Assembly (NCBI RefSeq): GCF_030388665.1
Contig: NZ_CP128846.1
Location: 310,001 to 374,000, forward strand
Direction of reading: 5' to 3'
Source of the DNA: Streptomyces flavofungini
GTDB taxonomy: Bacteria; Actinomycetota; Actinomycetes; Streptomycetales; Streptomycetaceae
DNA length: 64,000 bases
In this document: positions 43,354-51,840 of the stretch, in pieces
Position numbering within the stretch: position 1 is the first letter of the stretch
How the letters are laid out: every line of letters starts with the position of its first letter
Position numbers and translations under genes: made by a program
Notes under the pieces: model-generated
Database searches by the model: none
What the model was told of the DNA's origin: nothing
Seen by the model: the letters and a program-made list of their open reading frames with translations, nothing else

Positions 43354-43977
43354 ATGACCGCGACCGCCGCCCGCTACCTCTATCTCGCCCGGCACGGCGA
43401 GGCGTCCCCGGACGAGTCCGAACTGACCGACCGGGGGCGCCGCCAGGCCGTCCTCCTCGGCGAGCGTCTGCGCGGCACTCCGCTGGCGGAGATCAGCCAC
43501 GGCCCGCTGCCGCGCGCCGCGCAGACGGCGAGCCTCGTCCACGACCGGCTCCCCGGCGTTCCCCTCACCTCCTCCGAGGCCGCCGGGGACTACATCCCGC
43601 ACCTGCCGACCCCGGACGAGCTGCCGCAGGACTCGGCCGCCGCCACGCTCGACCGGCTCGCCGCCTTCCCGGCCGTCGAGCGGGAGCGGGGTCCCGCCCT
43701 CGCGCGGGCGGCGCTCGACCGGTTCACCGGACCCGTCGAGGGCGACGTGCCCCGCCACGAGTTGGTGGTGACCCACAACTTCCTCATCGGCTGGCTGGTG
43801 CGCGCCGCACTCGACGCGCCCGCGTGGCGCTGGCTCGGCCTGAACCACACCAACGCGGGCCTCACCGTGATCCGATACGCGCCGGGCCGCCCTGCGTCCC
43901 TGCTCCTCTACAACGACACCGGGCATCTGTCGCCCGAGCTGCGCTGGACCGGATTTCCGCCCGAGCTGCACGTCTGA
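43354..43977 (+). CDS. histidine phosphatase superfamily protein
   Basis: A 207-residue phosphoglycerate-mutase-like phosphatase. The nucleophile motif is LARHGEAS (RHG, about residues 12-14), followed by LTDRGRRQAVLLGERLRGTPLAEISHGPLPRAAQTASLV. A second catalytic His is in VVTHNFLIGWLV. GGAG lies seven bases before the ATG. It probably removes phosphate from a small molecule or protein; the substrate cannot be predicted. It lies directly downstream of the LysE remnant and is convergent with the cation transporter. Confidence 0.92.
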   Translation: MTATAARYLYLARHGEASPDESELTDRGRRQAVLLGERLRGTPLAEISHGPLPRAAQTASLVHDRLPGVPLTSSEAAGDYIPHLPTPDELPQDSAAATLDRLAAFPAVERERGPALARAALDRFTGPVEGDVPRHELVVTHNFLIGWLVRAALDAPAWRWLGLNHTNAGLTVIRYAPGRPASLLLYNDTGHLSPELRWTGFPPELHV

Positions 43978-44019
43978 GCGGGCCGGTCGGCTCCCGGCGC
44001 GGGCGGCACTCGACGCCCC

Positions 44020-45039
44020 TCAGTGGGCATGGGGTTCGCGCCGGTGCGCCGGGCCGTGGCCGTTGGCGCAATGAGGCGCTGCCGCGCCGGTGGACGCCGA
44101 CGCGACGGCCGGGTGCGGGGCCGCGTCCTCGTGGTCGATCTGGAGCGTGGTGTGGGTGAGGCCGTACGTCTCGGCGAGGACCTGGTCGAGGTCGCGGCGC
44201 ACGGCGTGGCAGTCGCCGCCCGGGTGGACGAGGACGTGGGCGGACAGGGCGGGTTCACCGGAGGTGATGGTCCAGACGTGCAGGTCGTGGACCTCCGCCA
44301 CCGCGGGCGCGGCGGCGAGCCGGTCGCCGATGGCGTCGGGGTCGAGGCCCGCGGGCGCCGCTTCGAGCAGGATGCGGCCGGAGTCGCGCAGCAGCCCGCA
44401 GCCCGCCTTGACCATGAGGACGACGACGAAGAGCGTGGCGATGGTGTCGGCGCGGGCGAAACCCGTGGTCATGACGACGACACCGGCGACGGCGGTGCCG
44501 ATGAACGCGAACAGGTCGTTGAGGATGTGCTGGTAGGCGCCCTCGACGTTCAGCGAGGCGCGGTTGGCCTTGGACAGGCACCAGGTCGCCGCGAGGTTCA
44601 CGGCGACGCCGGTGAGCGCGGTGGCGAGGACCATCCAGCCGGTGACCTCCGGCGGATGCAGCAGCCGCACGACGGCCTCGTACGCAAGCCACACCGCGGC
44701 GAGCAGCAGGGTGAGGCCGTTGGCCTGCGCGGAGAGTATCTCGACGCGCTTGAGCCCGAAGGTGTACGTGCCCTTCGCGGGCCGCGCGGCCAGCCGCATC
44801 GCCACCAGCGCGAGGATGATGGAGAAAGCGTCCGTGAGCATGTGGACGGCATCGGACAGGAGCGCGAGCGAACCGGATATGAAAGCGATCGCCGTTTCCA
44901 CCGAAATGAAAACGCCAATCAATACGAGTGCCAGCGAAAGCCAGCGCCGATCGGCGTCGGCAGACACGCCGTGGCTGTGTCCGCCATGGCCTCCCACCTG
45001 GTGATCGTGTCCGTCGTGGTGCGTGTGAGCGTGCCCCAC
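44020..45039 (-). CDS. cation diffusion facilitator (CzcD/ZitB-type metal exporter)
   Basis: A 339-residue metal:proton antiporter with six helices. It starts with a His-rich sequence (GHAHTHHDGHDHQVGGHGGHSHG) and ends with another (GHGPAHRREPHAH), both likely metal-sensing or chaperone tails. Transport-site residues are in SLALLSDAVHMLTDAFS (helix 2, D-x3-D type) and AYQHILNDLFAFIG (helix 5, HxxxD). The C-terminal cytoplasmic domain has EVHDLHVWTITSGEPALSAHVLV. It should export Zn2+, and perhaps Co2+ or Cd2+. GTG start. The usual ArsR or MerR metal sensor is not adjacent. Confidence 0.94.
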   Translation of the reverse strand: MGHAHTHHDGHDHQVGGHGGHSHGVSADADRRWLSLALVLIGVFISVETAIAFISGSLALLSDAVHMLTDAFSIILALVAMRLAARPAKGTYTFGLKRVEILSAQANGLTLLLAAVWLAYEAVVRLLHPPEVTGWMVLATALTGVAVNLAATWCLSKANRASLNVEGAYQHILNDLFAFIGTAVAGVVVMTTGFARADTIATLFVVVLMVKAGCGLLRDSGRILLEAAPAGLDPDAIGDRLAAAPAVAEVHDLHVWTITSGEPALSAHVLVHPGGDCHAVRRDLDQVLAETYGLTHTTLQIDHEDAAPHPAVASASTGAAAPHCANGHGPAHRREPHAH

Positions 45040-45270
45040 AGGAAGGTCCCCCCTGCTGTCTCGCGGCTGGTCTCGGCGTCCGACGCACGGCAGTCAAGCG
45101 TAGATCGGCGAGGTCCGCAAAGGCTGCATCGGTGACCGTTTTCAATGCCGGAGATAACGGATTCCGGGGGCTCCGCGAATCGGTGGAATTTACCGCCACG
45201 ACAACGGCTGATTAAAGTCGTTTGCCGTCAGGCCTTTTCCCCTTCCGGCGCCTTCCTACGGCTGGTGCTC

Positions 45271-45918
45271 TCACGACGGCCGCGGCCCGTTCTCCGTGGT
45301 GATGTGCGGCGGGCCTACGCGGTCACGGCACCAGCCGTGAGGTACCACGGCGTCCGCCGTGACCCGCCGTCTGACGTGCAGATGCCCCGGCGCGGGGAAC
45401 GGCGGTCTGACGGGCAGCACCGCGTCCAGGTCGTAGCCGGCCTTCGCCGCGACCCGGCACGAGGCGACGTTGTCGACCTGATGCAGCAGCCGCAGCCAGT
45501 GCAGCCCGCTGTCGCCGTACGTCCCGAACGCCCAGTCCGTCAGCGCGTCGAGGGCCCGGGACGCGACGCCCCGGCCACGCGCCGCGGCCACCGTCCAGTA
45601 CCCCACCTCACCGACCCCGGTGGGATGCCGGGGCGTCTTGACCGCCACGTTGGCCACCAGCCGTCGCCCCCCGGGCCCGTCGTCCCCGTGCTCCTCCTCG
45701 ACGACGAAGCTCACGTAGTCCCCCGCGGCCCACCCGTTGTGCCGCACCGCCAGCCAGCGTGCGGCGTCGGCGCGGTCGCGGACGGGCATTCGCGTCCACC
45801 GCCGCAGCAGGGGATCGCGGTACGCCTCGATCAGCGCCGCCGCGTCACCGTCGTCCCACGGCCGCAGCACCATGCCGGGTGCCCCGTCCCTCGCGCCCAC
45901 GCGCAGTTCGACGGTCAT
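45271..45918 (-). CDS. GNAT-family N-acetyltransferase
   Basis: A 215-residue acetyltransferase of the RimJ/RimL type. Core motifs are GMVLRPWDDGDAAALIEAYRDPLLRRW, GEVGYWTVAAARGRGVASRALDALTDWAF (acetyl-CoA loop) and LRLLHQVDNVASCRVAAKAGY. It transfers an acetyl group from acetyl-CoA to an amine of a protein end, antibiotic or small molecule; the acceptor is unknown. Its ATG overlaps by four bases the stop of a second, truncated acetyltransferase fragment upstream, so both read as one unit. Confidence 0.9.
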   Translation of the reverse strand: MTVELRVGARDGAPGMVLRPWDDGDAAALIEAYRDPLLRRWTRMPVRDRADAARWLAVRHNGWAAGDYVSFVVEEEHGDDGPGGRRLVANVAVKTPRHPTGVGEVGYWTVAAARGRGVASRALDALTDWAFGTYGDSGLHWLRLLHQVDNVASCRVAAKAGYDLDAVLPVRPPFPAPGHLHVRRRVTADAVVPHGWCRDRVGPPHITTENGPRPS

Positions 45919-46178
45919 GAGGCCGCCGGTGCCGCAACGGACGCGTCCGGACCGAACGCGTACAGGACTTGCGGCTCGCCCCACTCCACGAAGGCGTCCG
46001 TCTGGCGGGCGCCGAGGTCTTCGAGCAGGCGCGTGGAGCGGAGGTTCGCGCGCTGCGTCACCGCGACCACGCCGGGTGCGGAGGACCGGACGCCGTTGCG
46101 GGCCCAGTCCACGACGGTGGCGACGGCCTCGCGCGCGTAGCCGTCGCCCCAGTGCTCGGGCAGAAGTTGGTACGACAC
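45915..46178 (-). pseudogene. N-terminally truncated GNAT acetyltransferase
   Basis: The 87-residue frame starts VSYQLLPEHWGDGYAREAVA, the acetyl-CoA-binding half of a GNAT, and continues VVAVTQRANLRSTRLLEDLG. The first half of the fold (strands 1-3) is absent. Upstream in-frame codons give no family match, and the next gene's terminator is only about 90 bp away. It could still be translated from the GTG at 46178, but it would lack the substrate half. It is probably a degraded duplicate of the neighbouring GNAT. Confidence 0.6.
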
Positions 46179-46270
46179 CTCCGTGCGGCCGTCGCGGGCT
46201 TCCGGGGCGGCATGGGCTGAGGTGCTGTCATGGGGTCATCCCAGCACGGCGGCCCGCCGGTCCCGTGGGC

Positions 46271-46298
46271 GGCCCCCGCCCGGTGCGCGGCGGGGGCC
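46271..46298. terminator. hairpin terminator after the GH16 gene
   Basis: GGCCCCCGCC pairs with GGCGGGGGCC around eight bases, 10 bp after the stop of the minus-strand GH16 gene. Confidence 0.75.
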
Positions 46299-46308
46299 GG
46301 TGCGTGCG

Positions 46309-47280
46309 CTACGGCGTCGGCACCGTGTCCTCGAAGGCCGTGCCCGCGTCCCGGTACGCCGCGACGCGTCGGGACGCCTCGGCGGGGGTGAGGACCTGGT
46401 CCTTGACGTGCAGGACGTAGTCGACCTGTTGGTGGTAGGAGCGGGGCTGCGTGGCGGGCTGGCCCGCGAGGTCGATCAGCCACTGGTTGAAGTTGATGGA
46501 CATGGGGCGCTCGGGCAGGTACGCGGCGTCGTGGGTGCCGAAGTGCTGCCCGTCGATGTAGTACGTGATGGCCCGGTCGTCGATGGTGAGGACCAGGTCG
46601 TGCCAGCCGGCGAAGCTCTCGCGGCGCTCGGTGTGCTGGTTGACGGCCTGCCAGGGGTCGGGATCGTAGGTCTCCCAGGACGTCGTGTAGAGGATGTTGC
46701 CGGGCTCGCCCCAGCCGCCGTTGGGCAGGTACTCGAAGTCGTACTCGGAGTAGTCGTCCGCCATCGGCGCCTTGAGGTCGTTGATGGTGAAGAACGTCTG
46801 GACGACGCGGTCGCCGTCGGGGCCGGACGCCGGGGCGTCGCTGAACCGCACGCGGGCCGCGTAGGTGCCGTTCTTGAACTTGGCCGACCGGGTGAGGATC
46901 TCGGTCTGCTCGGTGCTCGCGGGCGTGCCCGCGGTCTTCGTCTCCAGGTCCATGACGGAGGTACCGCCGGCCGACGAGAACGTGATGTTCCGCGGCGCCC
47001 AGGAGGCGCCGGGCACCCCGGGGCCGCCGGAGTCGGAGCGGACGCTCCAGCCGTGCGCGGACACGCGCGGGTCGTCGTGGGCGGTGTAGGCGAAGTCGTC
47101 GAACAGGACCGCGTCGGCCGCGGCGCGGGCCTCGCCCCGCGGGGAGTCGGCGGCGGACGCGGCGGCGGGCAGCACCGCGAGGGCGACGCAGCCGAGGGCG
47201 CAGGCCAGGGCGGCAGCGGCACGGCGGCGTGGGCGCCGGGCACCGGCGCAGGCAGGGGCAGGCGTCGAGTGCTGGGTCAT
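46309..47280 (-). CDS. secreted glycoside hydrolase family 16 protein
   Basis: A 323-residue exported enzyme. A long Arg-rich signal peptide (about 1-43) ends AAASAADSP. The GH16 beta-jelly-roll has FDDFAYTAHDDPRVSAHGW, a carbohydrate-cleft segment AARVRFSDAP, and the catalytic-type motif YSEYDFEYLPNG (ExDxE class), followed by WHDLVLTIDDRAITYYIDGQHFGTHD. It likely cleaves beta-glucan, galactan or a related wall polymer. It is divergent from a GntR/UTRA regulator, and the shared gap carries a 28-bp perfect palindrome, so the regulator probably controls it. Confidence 0.9.
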   Translation of the reverse strand: MTQHSTPAPACAGARRPRRRAAAALACALGCVALAVLPAAASAADSPRGEARAAADAVLFDDFAYTAHDDPRVSAHGWSVRSDSGGPGVPGASWAPRNITFSSAGGTSVMDLETKTAGTPASTEQTEILTRSAKFKNGTYAARVRFSDAPASGPDGDRVVQTFFTINDLKAPMADDYSEYDFEYLPNGGWGEPGNILYTTSWETYDPDPWQAVNQHTERRESFAGWHDLVLTIDDRAITYYIDGQHFGTHDAAYLPERPMSINFNQWLIDLAGQPATQPRSYHQQVDYVLHVKDQVLTPAEASRRVAAYRDAGTAFEDTVPTP

Positions 47281-47351
47281 GACGGGGCGTTCCTCTCCGG
47301 AACTGTGGGGGGGAAACCGGTCGGGTCGGCGTGCCGGTCCGACGACCCTGG

Positions 47352-47379
47352 AACTGACCAGTTGGGCAACTGGTCAGTT
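47352..47379. promoter_or_regulatory. 28-bp perfect palindrome between GH16 and GntR genes
   Basis: AACTGACCAGTTG-GG-CAACTGGTCAGTT, 13-bp arms with two central bases. Each arm is itself close to a hyphenated palindrome (ACTG..CAGT), so it may hold two regulator dimers. It is the likely operator of the adjacent GntR/UTRA protein. The arm CTGGTCAGTTG recurs upstream of the arginine deiminase gene. Confidence 0.7.
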
Positions 47380-47546
47380 GACCTCTTGCCGGTGAAAGAA
47401 GGTGGCACGGCACCAGGGACCCGTCAACCCTGGACGCACGAGCCGCCTCGTCGCCCAACTCGGCTGCACACGTTCTGAGTTGACAGGTTCCGTACACCGA
47501 TCCCATGACTACACTTCACCTGGCCAGCGAGGTGACGGAGGACGCC

Positions 47547-48395
47547 ATGGAGACCGACGCACCGGGAACGGTGCTCAAACGGGAGCGTGTGCGCGACTTC
47601 GTCCTGGAGCTGATCGAGTCCCGGCAGGCCGGTGACGGCATCCCCTCCGAGCGCACGCTGTGCGCCCGTCTCGGTGTGTCCCGGCCGACGCTGCGGGCCG
47701 CGGTCGACGAGCTCGTCGCGGCGGGCCTGCTGGTCCGTGAGCACGGCCGCGGCATGTTCGTCGCGCCGGAGAAGATCACCCAGGAGCTGGTCTCGGGGCG
47801 CGCCGCGCTGTCGGTGCCGCAGGCGGCGGGCGCCTGGTCGAGCCGTCTCCTGGAGTTCACCACGGTCCCGGCGGGCGCCCGCGTGGGCCGCAGGCTGCGG
47901 ATGTCACCGGCCGGGAGAATCGTGTACGTGGCGCGGCTGCGGCTCGTCGACGGCACGCCGATGGCCGTCGAGCACCTGCACCTCAAGGCGGACCTGGTGC
48001 CGGGCCTCACCGCGCCCGAGCTGGAGTCGGGCGACCTGTACGCGCACCTGCGCGAACGGCACGGCGTCCGGGTCCACGAGGCGACGCAGACGATCGAGCC
48101 GACCGTCGTCACCCGCTCCGAGGCACGCCTCCTCGACGTGCCCGAGCTGTCCCCCGCCCTGCTCTTCGAGCGCCTCACCACGGACGCGGCGGACCAGCCG
48201 GTGGAGTACGTCCACTCCCTCTACCGGGGCGACCGCTACCGCATCGCCTCCCGCCTGGCGCTCGCTCCCACGACCCCGCCCGACACCGCGTCCGCCGGCC
48301 ACCACCCCGGCATCCCGCCCGGCGACTTCGCCGAGGGCGCCCCCGTGGCCTCGTCGACCCTTGGCGACGTACAGGACAAGCCCGACCAGCCGTGA
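47547..48395 (+). CDS. GntR-family regulator with UTRA effector domain
   Basis: A 282-residue HutC-type regulator. The ATG at 47547 has GGAGG six bases upstream; a frame beginning 42 bp earlier lacks such a site. The winged helix, about 10-75, has FVLELIESRQAGDGIPSERTLCARLGVSRPTLRAAVDELVAAGLLVREHGRGMFVA. The UTRA domain, about 105-245, has PAGRIVYVARLRLVDGTPMAVEHLHLKADLVPG and PALLFERLTTDAADQPVEYVHSLYRGDRYRI. UTRA domains sense small acids or sugar phosphates. It probably represses the divergent GH16 gene and itself through the palindrome between them. Confidence 0.93.
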   Translation: METDAPGTVLKRERVRDFVLELIESRQAGDGIPSERTLCARLGVSRPTLRAAVDELVAAGLLVREHGRGMFVAPEKITQELVSGRAALSVPQAAGAWSSRLLEFTTVPAGARVGRRLRMSPAGRIVYVARLRLVDGTPMAVEHLHLKADLVPGLTAPELESGDLYAHLRERHGVRVHEATQTIEPTVVTRSEARLLDVPELSPALLFERLTTDAADQPVEYVHSLYRGDRYRIASRLALAPTTPPDTASAGHHPGIPPGDFAEGAPVASSTLGDVQDKPDQP

Positions 48396-48438
48396 CCTCG
48401 GGGACCCGCGGCCGTCCTCCGCACCCGCTCACGCACTC

Positions 48439-48732
48439 ATGCGGCCCATGGACCTGGACGAGGACCTGCGCGACCTGACCCGCGGCAAGCTGGAAGCCGA
48501 GGTGCGCCGCCTCCGGGCGGCCGTGCGCAGGCATCGCGACAGCTCCGGGCACGATCTGTGCTGGCACCACCCGCAGCTGTGGGACCTGCTGCCGGAGCGG
48601 GTCGAGCCCGCCGTGGCCGTCCCGCCGTGGCCGCGCTTCCTGCGCGGCTGCGTTCGCTACCGGGAATCCCTGGAGGCGGAGCTCCCGCAGGCGCCGGTGC
48701 ACGACCGGGAGTACGGCGAGCGGGACGGCTGA
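48439..48732 (+). CDS. conserved small actinobacterial protein
   Basis: A 97-residue soluble protein; the ATG at 48448 is an alternative start. Its core, MDLDEDLRDLTRGKLEAEVRRLRAAVRRHRDSSGHDLCWHHPQLWDLLPE, has a charged helical N-terminal half and an HxxxxCWHHP centre. This short family is frequent in Streptomyces with no assigned role; the cysteine and histidines could bind a metal. It has 44 bp of spacing from the GntR gene and is convergent with the XRE-TPR gene. Confidence 0.7.
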   Translation: MRPMDLDEDLRDLTRGKLEAEVRRLRAAVRRHRDSSGHDLCWHHPQLWDLLPERVEPAVAVPPWPRFLRGCVRYRESLEAELPQAPVHDREYGERDG

Positions 48733-48744
48733 GGCGGCCCGGCG

Positions 48745-50127
48745 TCACATCGGGGGTGTCGCCGGGGCCGGGCCGAGGGTCGTGGTGCCGGGGGCCGCGC
48801 GGTGGCCGAGGCCGGTGCGGTAGGCGTCCAGGGCGGCTTCGACGCGGCCGGTGCGGCGCAGCAGGTCGCCCAGGAGGCGGCACAGGTCCGCCAGATCGCC
48901 TGCGGCGCTGGAGCGCTCCAGGAGGGACAGGGCGGCGCAGTAGTGCTCCTCGGCGCTGTCGGTGTCGCCGCGCTCCTCGGCGATGAGGCCGAGCAGCCGG
49001 TGGGCGCCGCCCGCGTGCACGGCGCCCCGCTCGGCGCCGAGGGCTCCGGTCTCCTCGCCCGAGGTGAGCAGGGGCCGCAGCAGCGCCTCCGCCTCGTCGG
49101 TCTTGCCGCGCCGCCTCAGCACGTCCGCGAGTTCGACCTCGACCTGCACGGTGAACAGCGCGGCGCGCTTGGAGGCGAGCATGTCGCGGGCCGTGCGCAG
49201 CTCGCTCTCGGCGCCCTCCAGGTCGCCGTCCTGGGCGTGGACGTAGCCGCGCATCCAGTGGCAGTGGGCGAGTTCGGTGCGGATGTGCAGGTGCCGGTAG
49301 AGCTCCTGGGCCTTGGCGAGGGACGCGTCGGCCTCCGCGGTGCGGCCCTCGGCGATGAGGGTGCGGGCGACGCCGCGGTGCATGTGGGCGACCAGGGCGG
49401 GATCACTGACGCTCGGGGCGAGCGCGAGGGCGAGTTCGGCGGCGTGCGCGGCGCGGGCGTGCGCTCCCATGTCCATGTACGGGGCGATGGACGCCGTGTA
49501 GAGGAGCAGCAGGGCGTCGGGGTCGTGCAGGCCCGAGGCGTTGAGCTCGTCGAGGGTGGTTTCGAGCAGGTAGCAGGAGTAGCGCAGTTCGCCGGTCAGG
49601 AGGTGGGCGGTGGCGCGGCCGCGGATGGCGGGGACGCGCACGGGCAGCGGCTGGTCGGCGAGGAGGCGTTCGGCGGCGGCGAAGCAGTCGCGGGCGTCGG
49701 TGAGTTCGCCGGACTCCAGGAGGCAGTCGCCGAGGCCCTGGAGGGCGGCGGCCTGCTCCTCGACGAGCGCGTGCGCCACGGCCTCCTCGTGCAGGACGCG
49801 AAAGAGCGCCGCCGCGTCTTCCGGGGCGCCGGTGGCCAGGGCGCGCCGCGCGTCGGTCAGGCGCAGCCGCAGGTCCGTGGCCAGACGGGCGGGGCGGCCC
49901 GTGAGCAGCTCCTCGTAGCCGACGCCGAGCCGGCCCGCGAGGTGGCGCAGCGCGGCCTCCGAGGGCCGCACCTTGCCCGACTCCAGCGTGGAGACGTACG
50001 CGGCCGTGTAGGCGGGCTCGGCCAGCTGCCGCTGCGTGAGGCCTTGTTCGGTACGCAGCCTCAGCACGCGACGGCCGATTGCGACGGCTTCGTCGGACCG
50101 GGTGCCCCCGGGACTGTTCTCCGCCAC
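48745..50127 (-). CDS. XRE-type regulator with TPR-like helical repeats
   Basis: A 460-residue regulator. The N-terminal Cro/C1 helix-turn-helix, about 12-70, reads GRRVLRLRTEQGLTQRQLAEPAYTAAYVSTLESGKVRPSEAALRHLAGRLGV. The rest is a solenoid of tetratricopeptide-like helix pairs (for example AAALQGLGDCLLESGELTDARDCFAAAERLL, and AEALLRPLLTSGEE after DVLRRRGKTDE), which usually bind peptides or partner proteins. GTG start with GGGGAG upstream. Proteins of this build act in Streptomyces as peptide-responsive or development-linked regulators. No obvious target gene is adjacent. Confidence 0.88.
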   Translation of the reverse strand: MAENSPGGTRSDEAVAIGRRVLRLRTEQGLTQRQLAEPAYTAAYVSTLESGKVRPSEAALRHLAGRLGVGYEELLTGRPARLATDLRLRLTDARRALATGAPEDAAALFRVLHEEAVAHALVEEQAAALQGLGDCLLESGELTDARDCFAAAERLLADQPLPVRVPAIRGRATAHLLTGELRYSCYLLETTLDELNASGLHDPDALLLLYTASIAPYMDMGAHARAAHAAELALALAPSVSDPALVAHMHRGVARTLIAEGRTAEADASLAKAQELYRHLHIRTELAHCHWMRGYVHAQDGDLEGAESELRTARDMLASKRAALFTVQVEVELADVLRRRGKTDEAEALLRPLLTSGEETGALGAERGAVHAGGAHRLLGLIAEERGDTDSAEEHYCAALSLLERSSAAGDLADLCRLLGDLLRRTGRVEAALDAYRTGLGHRAAPGTTTLGPAPATPPM

Positions 50128-50436
50128 CTCTCCCCTTCCCTAGGTCAGGCCCTGAGCTAAGTCGATGACGACGGTCATGCATAGAGGCCGGAGGGAATTC
50201 AGGTATCTGTCAAGGGTACGGCCACCAGGACCGCGTGTCCGGTGAGCGGGCGTCCCGGTCTCGGCGGACGCCGTCCGCGACGCTCTGGCCACCGTCACCA
50301 GTGGCCTGAACTCGCCTGTCTCATACACATCTTGCGCATCACCATTGCCTGACGCCGCCGAAGCCCCTACGTTGAGCGACGCCTTAAACGGCTTTAACTC
50401 GCCACTTACACGGCGGACTTCGGAAGGACCCCCACC

Positions 50437-51768
50437 ATGCGCAGACGCAAGTCCGGCATAGCCAGACGTACGCCGCTCAAGATCGCAACAGCCGCGGGCA
50501 TCGCCCTGGCGGCGACGCTCGCCGCCTCCGCGGGCGCGACCGCGGATCCGGACTCCCCCTCCGCCCGGAGCGGAGCCGACTCCACCCAGCACGTGGAGTA
50601 CTTCACCGGCGCGAACGGCCACCCCCGGCACACCGAGGTACCGGCTCCCGACCCGCTCACCGCCAAGGAGCGCAAGGCCGCCGCGGACGACGGCACCGTC
50701 GTCCCGATCGTGCAGAACGGCCCGGTCGGCTCCAAGGCCGACGTCGTCTTCGTCGGCGACGGCTACACCGCCTCCCAGCAGGAGGACTTCCACGCCGACG
50801 TGCGCACGAAGTGGGCGGAGGTCTCGGCCGTCGAGCCGTACGCCTCGTACAAGAACCTCTTCAACGTGTGGGCCGTGGAAGCCCACTCGCGGCAGTCGGG
50901 CGTCTCGGGCGACCCGACGAGCGACGTCCGCAAGGACACCGCCCTCGGCTCGGCCTTCTACTGCGACGGCATCGAGCGCCTGCTGTGCGTCGACACCAAC
51001 AAGGTGGAGGCGTACGCGAGCAAGGCCGCCGACCCCGACCTGGTGATCGTGCTGTCGAACTCCACCAAGTACGGCGGCGCGGGCTACAACGACATCACCT
51101 CGCCGTCCGGCTACGACGGCATCGCCACCGCGTCCTCCGACAACGAGCAGTCCTCGCAGGTCGTCGCGCACGAGACGGGGCACTCGCTGGGCAAGCTCGC
51201 GGACGAGTACGTGTACGAGGAGTACGGCAGGTACACGGGCGCCGAGCCGTGGGAGTCGAACATCAGCAAGCTGACCGCCGCCCAGCTCACCGCGCAGAAG
51301 AAGAAGTGGTACCGCTGGATCGGCCAGTCCTCGCCCGACGGCGGCACCGTCGGCGCGTACGAGGGCGGCGGCTACTACCCGCGCGGCCTGTACCGCCCGA
51401 CGGACAACTCGATCATGCGCACCCTGGGCCGGGAGTTCAACTCACCCGGACGCGAGGCCATGATCGCGGGCTTCCACCGGCACGGCTCGGCCGTCTCCGC
51501 GGTCACGCCCACGGACAAGGAGGTCCGGCGCGGCCAGCGCGTCAAGGTCCTCGCCGCCGAGGGCGTGCGCCTGCGCTGGTCCGTCGACGGACGCTCCGTC
51601 AAGAAGGGTGTCGACGCTCGCTCCATCACTCCGAAGGCCCTGGGCGTGCCCGCCGACGGACGGGCTCACAAGATCAGCGTGCGGGCCACAGACCCGACCC
51701 GCGCCGTCCGCGACCCGGAGCTGCGCAAGCTCCTCAAGGGGTCGCTGACGTGGCGGGTGGCGCGCTGA
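50437..51768 (+). CDS. secreted M64-family (IgA-type) metallopeptidase
   Basis: A 443-residue exported zinc peptidase. The Arg-rich signal peptide covers about 1-37. The M64 core has KADVVFVGDGYTASQQEDF, VEPYASYKNLFNVWAVEAHS, DLVIVLSNSTKYGGAGYNDI and the zinc motif VVAHETGHSLGKLADEY (HExxH with a downstream Asp/Glu). A short beta domain follows after RHGSAVSAVTPTDKEVR (about 355-443). It probably degrades extracellular proteins. Monocistronic. A hairpin between it and the convergent ArsR-type gene ends transcription. Confidence 0.92.
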   Translation: MRRRKSGIARRTPLKIATAAGIALAATLAASAGATADPDSPSARSGADSTQHVEYFTGANGHPRHTEVPAPDPLTAKERKAAADDGTVVPIVQNGPVGSKADVVFVGDGYTASQQEDFHADVRTKWAEVSAVEPYASYKNLFNVWAVEAHSRQSGVSGDPTSDVRKDTALGSAFYCDGIERLLCVDTNKVEAYASKAADPDLVIVLSNSTKYGGAGYNDITSPSGYDGIATASSDNEQSSQVVAHETGHSLGKLADEYVYEEYGRYTGAEPWESNISKLTAAQLTAQKKKWYRWIGQSSPDGGTVGAYEGGGYYPRGLYRPTDNSIMRTLGREFNSPGREAMIAGFHRHGSAVSAVTPTDKEVRRGQRVKVLAAEGVRLRWSVDGRSVKKGVDARSITPKALGVPADGRAHKISVRATDPTRAVRDPELRKLLKGSLTWRVAR

Positions 51769-51795
51769 GGCTCTGCCGCGTGCGCCGCTGACCGG

Positions 51796-51830
51796 CGCGT
51801 GCCGCCTCTGCGCCACCGGGGCGGCACGCG
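51796..51830. terminator. bidirectional terminator hairpin
   Basis: An 11-bp perfect stem, 51796-51806 with 51820-51830, lies between the convergent M64 peptidase and ArsR-type genes. Confidence 0.75.
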
Positions 51831-51840
51831 TCGGCGCGGG

